From Castellaniella sp041675725 (GTDB lineage Bacteria > Pseudomonadota > Gammaproteobacteria > Burkholderiales > Burkholderiaceae_B), in the NCBI RefSeq assembly GCF_041675725.1, contig NZ_JBAYTI010000003.1, positions 19,864-83,863 of the forward strand: 64,000 bases of DNA. Direction: 5' to 3'. Below the pieces are notes generated by a model, which saw only the letters and a program-made list of their open reading frames with translations, was not told where the DNA came from and did no database searches. The position numbers and the translations under genes were made by a program. Of this stretch, positions 59,864-64,000 are shown piece after piece. How positions within the stretch are numbered: position 1 is the first letter of the stretch; each line of letters opens with the position of its first letter.

Positions 59864-61671
59864 GCCACCACTCCCTTCAAGAGTTCAATAAACCGCTCCT
59901 CCATCTTCTTGATTTCAGCAGCAATGACCTCAGGCGCTCGCGGCGGCTTATAGACATAGAAATAGCGGTTGAAGTTGATTTCGTAGCCGACTTTACCGGG
60001 CAAGCCATCTTTCTCGTCCCGGATGGTTTCATTCACCCATGCATCCCCCACATGGGGCAAGACCTCGCGCTGCATATAGGCCTTGATGTCCTCGCCCAAG
60101 GGGATATTCTCGGTATCCCGAAGCTCAGGGTCGTAGGGCTTCTCGCCCTTCTTGAGTTTCTTTGCGGTCTTCCCGGGCGCCAGCGGGCGGTCCACTGTCA
60201 CCTTGCGGTAACCAAAAAAGGTGTTCTCGAACACCTTCGAAACGCAGCGCAGGGGCTCCTGCTCCGTCTTCTCGTCGCCGTTTTTGACTGGCTCCTGATA
60301 TTCCAGCGTGAAGCTGGCGTCGGGCTTGAACTCCGAATAGACCTTCACGATTTCCGTAATCTGCTCGTCCGTAATCTCGACCCGTTTGCTGCCAAGGCTC
60401 TTGCGGCGCTTCTCGTACATACGCGTGGCATCAATGAGCTGCACGCGCCCCTTGCGCTCAAGCTTCTTCGTGTTGTCCAGCAGCCAGATGTAGGTGGCAA
60501 TGCCCGTGTTGTAAAACAGGTCGTTCGGCAGCGCGATAATAGCCTCGACGAGGTCGTTCTCCAGGAGGTATCGCCGGATTTCGGATTCGCCAGAGCCTGC
60601 GTCACCAGTAAACAGGGGACTGCCGTTCAGGACGATGCCAACGCGGCTCCCGCCTTCAGAGGGCTGGCGCATCTTGGACACCAGGTGCATCAGGAACAGC
60701 AAGGAGCCGTCAGAGATGCGGGGCAGGCCTGGGCCGAACCTGCCGGCAAAGCCCTTTTCGGACTCGGCCTTCACGGCAGATTGCACCTTCTTCCAGTCCA
60801 CGCCGAACGGCGGGTTGGAGAGCATGTAATCGAACTTCTGGCCGATGAACCCGTCTGCCGACAGCGTGTTGCCCATCACAATATTCTTGGGGTCTTGCCC
60901 CTTGACGAGCATGTCCGCCTTACAGATGGCGTAGGACTCGGGATTCAACTCTTGGCCGAACAGCACCAGCTTCGCTGAGCTATTGATGCCGGCAATTTCG
61001 TTATCCGCGACGGACAGCATCCCACCAGTGCCGGCAGTGGGGTCGTAGAGCGACCGAATGATGCCGGGCTTGGACAGCGCCTCATCGTCGCCTGCAAACA
61101 GGCAGTGCACGATGAGCTTGATGACCTCGCGGGGCGTGAAGTGCTCCCCGGCGGTTTCGTTCGACGCTTCCGAGAACTTCCGAATCAGCTCCTCGAAGAC
61201 CAGGCCCATCGTCTCATTGGGCACAACCGAGGGGTGCAGGTCGATTTCCGCGAACTTCTGCGCGACCAGGTACAGCAGGTCGTTTTCATCTAGCTCGGTC
61301 ACGCGGTCGGTAAACTTGAGACGCTCGAACACATCCCGGGCGTCAGCGGAGAAGTCGCCGATGTAAGCAATGAGGTTGTGGCGGATGTTAGAGGGATCAT
61401 CCAGCAGGCCAGGCACCGTGAAGGGGCTCACGTTGTAGAAGGACTGCTTGCTCTTGCGCGGCAGGATGAGGTCCAGGTTGATGCCCGAGTTTTTCTTCTT
61501 CTCGTACTCGGCCAGTACGTCCTTCTTGGTATCAGCCAGGACGCAATCCAGGCGCCGCAGTAGCGTGAAGGGAAGGATGACCTTGCCGTAGTCGGCCTGC
61601 TTGTAGTCACCGCGCAGGAGGTCTGCGACCGACCAGATGAAGTTTGCGAGTTCTGAGAAATTTTGTGCCAT
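59860..61671 (-). CDS. hsdM: Type I restriction-modification DNA methylase subunit M
   Basis: A 603-residue class I N6-adenine methylase. The N-terminal HsdM_N domain (NFIWSVADLLRGDYKQADYG) is followed by the AdoMet motif YDPTAGTGGMLSVADNE and the catalytic NPPFGVDWKKVQ (motif NPPF). It modifies host DNA and is the core of the MTase and the R complex. It is the first gene of the operon; no strong promoter was found upstream, although a hairpin terminator at 61.83 kb protects it from read-through. Confidence 0.96.
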   Translation of the reverse strand: MAQNFSELANFIWSVADLLRGDYKQADYGKVILPFTLLRRLDCVLADTKKDVLAEYEKKKNSGINLDLILPRKSKQSFYNVSPFTVPGLLDDPSNIRHNLIAYIGDFSADARDVFERLKFTDRVTELDENDLLYLVAQKFAEIDLHPSVVPNETMGLVFEELIRKFSEASNETAGEHFTPREVIKLIVHCLFAGDDEALSKPGIIRSLYDPTAGTGGMLSVADNEIAGINSSAKLVLFGQELNPESYAICKADMLVKGQDPKNIVMGNTLSADGFIGQKFDYMLSNPPFGVDWKKVQSAVKAESEKGFAGRFGPGLPRISDGSLLFLMHLVSKMRQPSEGGSRVGIVLNGSPLFTGDAGSGESEIRRYLLENDLVEAIIALPNDLFYNTGIATYIWLLDNTKKLERKGRVQLIDATRMYEKRRKSLGSKRVEITDEQITEIVKVYSEFKPDASFTLEYQEPVKNGDEKTEQEPLRCVSKVFENTFFGYRKVTVDRPLAPGKTAKKLKKGEKPYDPELRDTENIPLGEDIKAYMQREVLPHVGDAWVNETIRDEKDGLPGKVGYEINFNRYFYVYKPPRAPEVIAAEIKKMEERFIELLKGVVA

Positions 61672-61828
61672 ACCGCGTCATTGCCTGATTGTTGCCTGCT
61701 GGGGTGCAGAGTCGGGTTTTATGCCTCTTGGGCATCCCCCCCTCTCGCCATACCTAACGGACATGGTAACCGCAGATGACAGGATGTGGCGCTCCGACTC
61801 CATTGCCCGCCCGCACCAACGCACACGC

Positions 61829-61865
61829 AAAAAAAGGGGTACTTCTTTCGGGAAGCACCCCTTTT
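61829..61865 (-). terminator. Rho-independent terminator upstream of the RM operon
   Basis: GGGGT (61836-61840) pairs with ACCCC (61857-61861) and CTTC with GAAG inside. Reading on the minus strand the stem is followed by seven T residues; on the plus strand by four. It would stop transcripts coming from the remnants to its right before they reach hsdM. The remaining part of 61672-61999 has no gene. Confidence 0.75.
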
Positions 61866-61999
61866 ACACAGCTTTGAAAGGTTTTAGCTTAGCTGTTCTG
61901 GTGGCGGACGGTTGCCGCCTGAAAAAACGGCGGTCTGGATTAGATAGCACTCGCGCTGGTTGCTGCGGGCTGGCGGGTGTATAAGCGGCAGAGCCAGTT

Positions 62000-62140
62000 T
62001 CAGCGCGCGTCTGTGCCGGGGTTTGTCTCCAGCCAACGCGGCCCGAGTGCAGTCAGGCGGTAGCGTTGCTTGCTGCTGCGGGGTGTGTCAGGCAGGGTCA
62101 TTTCCACCAGTCCTGATCGAAGGGCGGGTAGCAGGTAGTG
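62000..62140 (-). pseudogene. Remnant of a Fic/ATP-binding (AlbA_2-type) family C-terminus
   Basis: Minus-strand translation gives YLLPALRSGLVEMTLPDT then PRSSKQRYRLTALGPRWLE to a stop at 62000. This is the typical end of Fic and AlbA_2 ATP-binding proteins (LI.AGLIEMTIPDKP.S..QRYRLT). Only about 45 codons remain. The remnant ends within 8 bases of the recombinase fragment on the other strand, so a recombination joint lies at about 62140-62148. Confidence 0.65.
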
Positions 62141-62147
62141 GGATGCG

Positions 62148-62492
62148 GTGCACGCACTGATCGAAGAACTGGTCACGCAGCAGATCGTGGCGGCGCTGTC
62201 GGCCCCGCAGCTGGTGCAAGCCGCGTGGGATCGGATGCAGCACATCCGGCCTGATCTCACCGAGCCGCAAGTCGTGCTGCCAATGCGCAATTTGGCAGGG
62301 CTGTGGCGGGATTTGTTCCCTGCCGAGCAGTGCCGACTGGCACAACTGCTGATCGAGCGCGTGATGATTGCCAACGGCGGGCTCGAAATCATCTGGCGCG
62401 ATCAGGGCCGGCAGGATCTGGCCGCAGAGCTTGCACCCGGCACCATCGGCGCGGAATTGCAGGAATGGGAACAGCAGGAGGAAACGGTATGA
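62148..62492 (+). pseudogene. Serine recombinase, C-terminal remnant
   Basis: The frame of 114 codons (HALIEELVTQQIVAALSAPQ, then RNLAGLWRDLFPAEQCRLAQ and LLIERVMIANGGLEIIWRDQ) matches the C-terminal part of large site-specific serine recombinases of the resolvase/invertase family. The N-terminal catalytic domain and zinc ribbon are missing. It begins with no proper start, at the joint with the remnant on the other strand. It is followed by the small gene that usually follows such recombinases. Confidence 0.7.
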
Positions 62493-62540
62493 AGCCGAAA
62501 GTGCAGACCTTGGGTGCAGCCGTCGCCCGCGAGCGCCAGG

Positions 62541-62798
62541 ATGGCAGGCAGACAGGTGAAGCTGTCCACCTTCATCCCGCTCAAGATCCGCAAACGCGGC
62601 GGCAGCAAGGTGGCGATTCGTCCCGACGGCCAACTGGATGCGCCGGGGAAAATCGCCACGCAGATCGACCAACCCTTGCTGGTCGCGCTCTCGCGGGCCT
62701 TCTACTGGCAGCAGTTGCTCGATGATAGGGTTGTGAGCAGCGGCAGCGAGAGGTGGTGGCGGGGTTTGATGCGTAATCGGGTTACGAGCCCTCGATGA
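62541..62798 (+). pseudogene. Recombinase-associated small protein, truncated
   Basis: MAGRQVKLSTFIPLKIRKRG and SKVAIRPDGQLDAPGKIATQ, then PLLVALSRAFYWQQLLDD, match the small HTH protein encoded right after these recombinases. The normal protein continues after SGSE with a DNA-binding helix-turn-helix; here the sequence changes at about 62752 to an unrelated tail (RWWRGLMRNRVTSPR). So the DNA-binding part is lost. A longer frame from 62489 is shifted relative to it. Confidence 0.65.
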
Positions 62799-63009
62799 CC
62801 CGAGCCACGTCACCTTGGCATTCGGCGCACTTGCCCACCAGCAGCAAATCACCTCTGTTGATGGCGCCGGTGAAATTGGTGATGGTTGTTTCGTGGCGAC
62901 ACTGGCCGCACCAGACATTGGACAGCAGGCGCTGGCGGATGTCGGCAGGGATCGATTCCCAGCGCTGGCGGGCTGGCTTGGTGAAAGTGGGCAGTGATTC
63001 AATCGCCAC
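62782..63009 (-). CDS. Small zinc-ribbon protein, third gene of a toxin-antitoxin operon
   Basis: A 75-residue protein. Two CxxC pairs (VWCGQCRHETT and VGKCAECQGDVAR) form a likely zinc ribbon in the second half; the first part is basic (TKPARQRWESIPADIRQRLL). The start is 3 bases after the toxin's stop, so it is in the operon with toxin and antitoxin. No function is known to me. Its 3' end overlaps the truncated recombinase-associated frame on the other strand. Confidence 0.7.
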   Translation of the reverse strand: MAIESLPTFTKPARQRWESIPADIRQRLLSNVWCGQCRHETTITNFTGAINRGDLLLVGKCAECQGDVARVIEGS

Positions 63010-63012
63010 GGA

Positions 63013-63333
63013 TCACTCCTCGAACAATCCGGAGTGCGTGCCTGCCCGCACAAAGATGATGGCGTTTCCATCCGGACGGTAGATGAGCAGGAAGTCGCCG
63101 CCGATATGACATTCGCGGTGATCGGCCCAATCGCCCTTGAGTGGGTGATCCAGCCATTCGGGGCCCAGCGGCGCATCGTTGCCGATGAGCAGCAGCATCG
63201 CCTCCTTCAGACGCTTCAGGTCGTATCGGCCTGAGCGCGAGAGGCGCTCCCAGTCTTTGAGGAAGGCCTTGGTGTAATCGCACACCCTGGGCGGCGCTAC
63301 CCGCTTACTGCTGGCGGGCTTTTTCGAGGGCAT
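63013..63333 (-). CDS. YafQ-family type II toxin
   Basis: A 106-residue protein with the YafQ pattern: YTKAFLKDWERLSRSGRYDL near the N-terminus, PLGPEWLDHPLKGDWADHRE and the C-terminal HIGGDFLLIYRPDGNAIIFV, with the His/Asp/Phe positions of the mRNA interferase. It cuts mRNA on the ribosome when free. The start overlaps the antitoxin by 29 bases (ATG at 63333). A Lys/Pro-rich N-terminal tail (PSKKPASSKRVAPPR) is longer than in E. coli YafQ. Confidence 0.9.
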   Translation of the reverse strand: MPSKKPASSKRVAPPRVCDYTKAFLKDWERLSRSGRYDLKRLKEAMLLLIGNDAPLGPEWLDHPLKGDWADHRECHIGGDFLLIYRPDGNAIIFVRAGTHSGLFEE

Positions 63334-63583
63334 CGATCAGAGCGTCGGCAGATTCAAAACGGATGCTGCGCGCCTTGGCCATGGCGCGAGCTTCTTCCAT
63401 CGCTGCGCGGGTCTGGGCGTTGGGCACCTTCAACTCCAGCGGAAATGCTTGGTCGTTGACCACGCGCTTGAGCAGGATGCGAACAGCGTCGGACATGGAT
63501 AGCCCCATGGCTGCGAGCGCCTCGCCGGCTTGTTTCTTGATTTCGTCGTCCACTCGGACGTGAAGCATCGTGGAACGGGCCAT
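63305..63583 (-). CDS. RelB/DinJ-family antitoxin
   Basis: A 92-residue protein: the ribbon-helix-helix N-terminus MARSTMLHVRVDDEIKKQAG, then ALAAMGLSMSDAVRILLKRV and a C-terminal toxin-binding segment RFESADALIDALEKARQQ. It neutralises the YafQ-type toxin and should repress the operon. The ATG at 63583 has GGAGG 8 bases upstream and replaces the longer frame from 63634. Confidence 0.92.
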   Translation of the reverse strand: MARSTMLHVRVDDEIKKQAGEALAAMGLSMSDAVRILLKRVVNDQAFPLELKVPNAQTRAAMEEARAMAKARSIRFESADALIDALEKARQQ

Positions 63584-63605
63584 GGTCAGATCCTCCGTTT
63601 CTATT

Positions 63606-63634
63606 ATTATGTATCTCGATTGCGATACGGTCAA
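63606..63634 (-). promoter_or_regulatory. Promoter of the DinJ/YafQ operon
   Basis: On the minus strand TTGACC (63634-63629) and CATAAT (63611-63606) are separated by 17 bases, a near-consensus sigma-70 promoter. It lies 23 bases before the antitoxin start codon, with the ribosome binding site between. Confidence 0.85.
63611..63628. promoter_or_regulatory. Inverted repeat inside the promoter spacer (antitoxin operator)
   Basis: GTATC (63611-63615) and GATAC (63624-63628) form an inverted repeat with an 8-base spacer, lying exactly between the -35 and -10 boxes. A ribbon-helix-helix dimer binding here would block RNA polymerase, the usual autoregulation of DinJ/RelB operons. Confidence 0.65.
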
Positions 63635-63878
63635 GCGGCTACTGATGATGCTCTATAAGCGTTCGATGCCTGACCGCTGACCTTGGTTGACGATGGACCG
63701 GTGCGCGTAAGTGGTTGATTTTTCGAGAGCGCCATCTGCGCCTACCCGCAGGCCGAACAGAGAAAAGAGACGGCTCTGAGGCTGAAAACGCTAAAAATCG
63801 GGCGTTTCGACAGATGGGTACCCGCAGCACAGATGGCCAGAACCCCGCGTGGCGTGGAGATTTGGGGCAAGAAAAAAG
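63635..63878. other. Short gap between the toxin-antitoxin operon and the IS end
   Basis: No gene is supported. Overlapping short frames lack any ribosome binding site. The sequence up to the IS terminal repeat looks like ordinary flanking DNA; the 8 bases GAAAAAAG before the IS end could be one copy of its target duplication. Confidence 0.35.
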
Positions 63879-63914
63879 GGCTCTCCATCACGAACGGGGG
63901 ACAGCGACATTCAT
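63879..63914 (+). repeat. Left terminal inverted repeat of an ISL3-family insertion sequence
   Basis: GGCTCTCCATCACGAACGG followed by GGGACAGCGACATTCAT resembles, base for base in most positions, the repeat at 13546-13577 next to the ISL3 transposase remnant. Here it faces a plus-strand start codon region, so it is the left end of an element that continues beyond the window. Confidence 0.65.
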
Positions 63915-63943
63915 TAGACTTGTTTTTGCGAAGAACACGTTTA

Positions 63944-64000
63944 ATGGAGTCAATGCCGATGTCCCCAATCGATTCTATCCTAGGAATGGACGGCCTGAGC
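63944..64000 (+). CDS. Start of an ISL3-family transposase (partial, runs off the window)
   Basis: In-frame ATG codons at 63944, 63953 and 63959 lead into MESMPMSPIDSILGMDGLS, with no stop before 64000. The position right after the terminal repeat fits the N-terminus of an ISL3 transposase, but only 19 codons are visible, so the call rests on the repeat. The zinc-finger region that normally follows is outside the window. Confidence 0.45.
   Translation, partial: MESMPMSPIDSILGMDGLS

Noticed and set aside
61680..61800. Promoter of hsdM
   Set aside because: A CATAAA hexamer exists on the minus strand, but no -35 box is found at a proper distance, so no promoter is reported.
1..64000. CRISPR array or cas genes
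   Set aside because: No regularly spaced direct repeats and no Cas motifs were seen; the defence-like genes are a type I RM system, Fic and toxin-antitoxin pairs.

Overview
The window looks like a chromosomal segment of a high-GC betaproteobacterium of the Burkholderiales, most likely Alcaligenaceae (Bordetella/Achromobacter/Castellaniella type). This is inferred from the protein sequences and from the housekeeping order cysS, alkA-like glycosylase, accA, tilS, lysC, tRNA-Ser; no taxonomic marker such as rRNA is present.

Layout. Positions 1-3.0 kb hold a branched-chain amino acid/amide ABC transporter operon on the minus strand, cut by the window edge. Positions 3.0-13.5 kb are core genes: a thymidylate-kinase-like protein, a lipoprotein, an SpmA-SpmB fusion, lpxH, a cyclophilin, a TPR protein, cysS, a DNA glycosylase, accA, tilS, lysC and tRNA-Ser(GCU). 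Directly after the tRNA comes an ISL3-family transposase remnant, then a visibly less GC-rich island (about 14.1-26.7 kb). The island has an RpiR regulator, a complete oligopeptide ABC transporter, an amidase, a two-subunit CoA-transferase, a class III aminotransferase resembling beta-amino-acid transaminases, 1.6 kb of decayed sequence, and a HigBA toxin-antitoxin pair. Core genes resume from 26.8 to 49 kb: Ap4A phosphorylase, a TerC/CBS protein, suhB, trmJ, cysE, an MscS channel, a small secreted protein with an FNR-type box, an LtaS-type sulfatase, the nitrogen assimilation cluster glnA-ntrBC-glnK-gltBD, and dapL-lysA.

From 49 to 64 kb the sequence is accessory again: a HigA fragment, a NEW3-domain protein with its ABC transporter, a Fic AMP-transferase with a clear operator, a five-gene type I restriction-modification operon that contains two extra genes (DUF1643 and GIY-YIG/DUF4357), scrambled remnants of a serine recombinase element, a DinJ/YafQ-type toxin-antitoxin operon with a third zinc-ribbon gene, and the left end of an ISL3-family insertion sequence running off the right edge.

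How the parts work together. The nitrogen cluster is a closed control circuit: NtrB and NtrC with sigma-54, whose two near-consensus promoters lie before glnA and glnK, PII protein GlnK, and the GS-GOGAT enzymes. The island next to tRNA-Ser reads as a transport-hydrolysis-transamination-CoA-activation route for an imported amide or peptide that yields a beta-amino acid; the substrate is an inference. The 49-64 kb block is a defence and mobile-element region. Start codons were chosen from ribosome binding sites, overlaps and signal peptides where possible; where these disagree it is stated.
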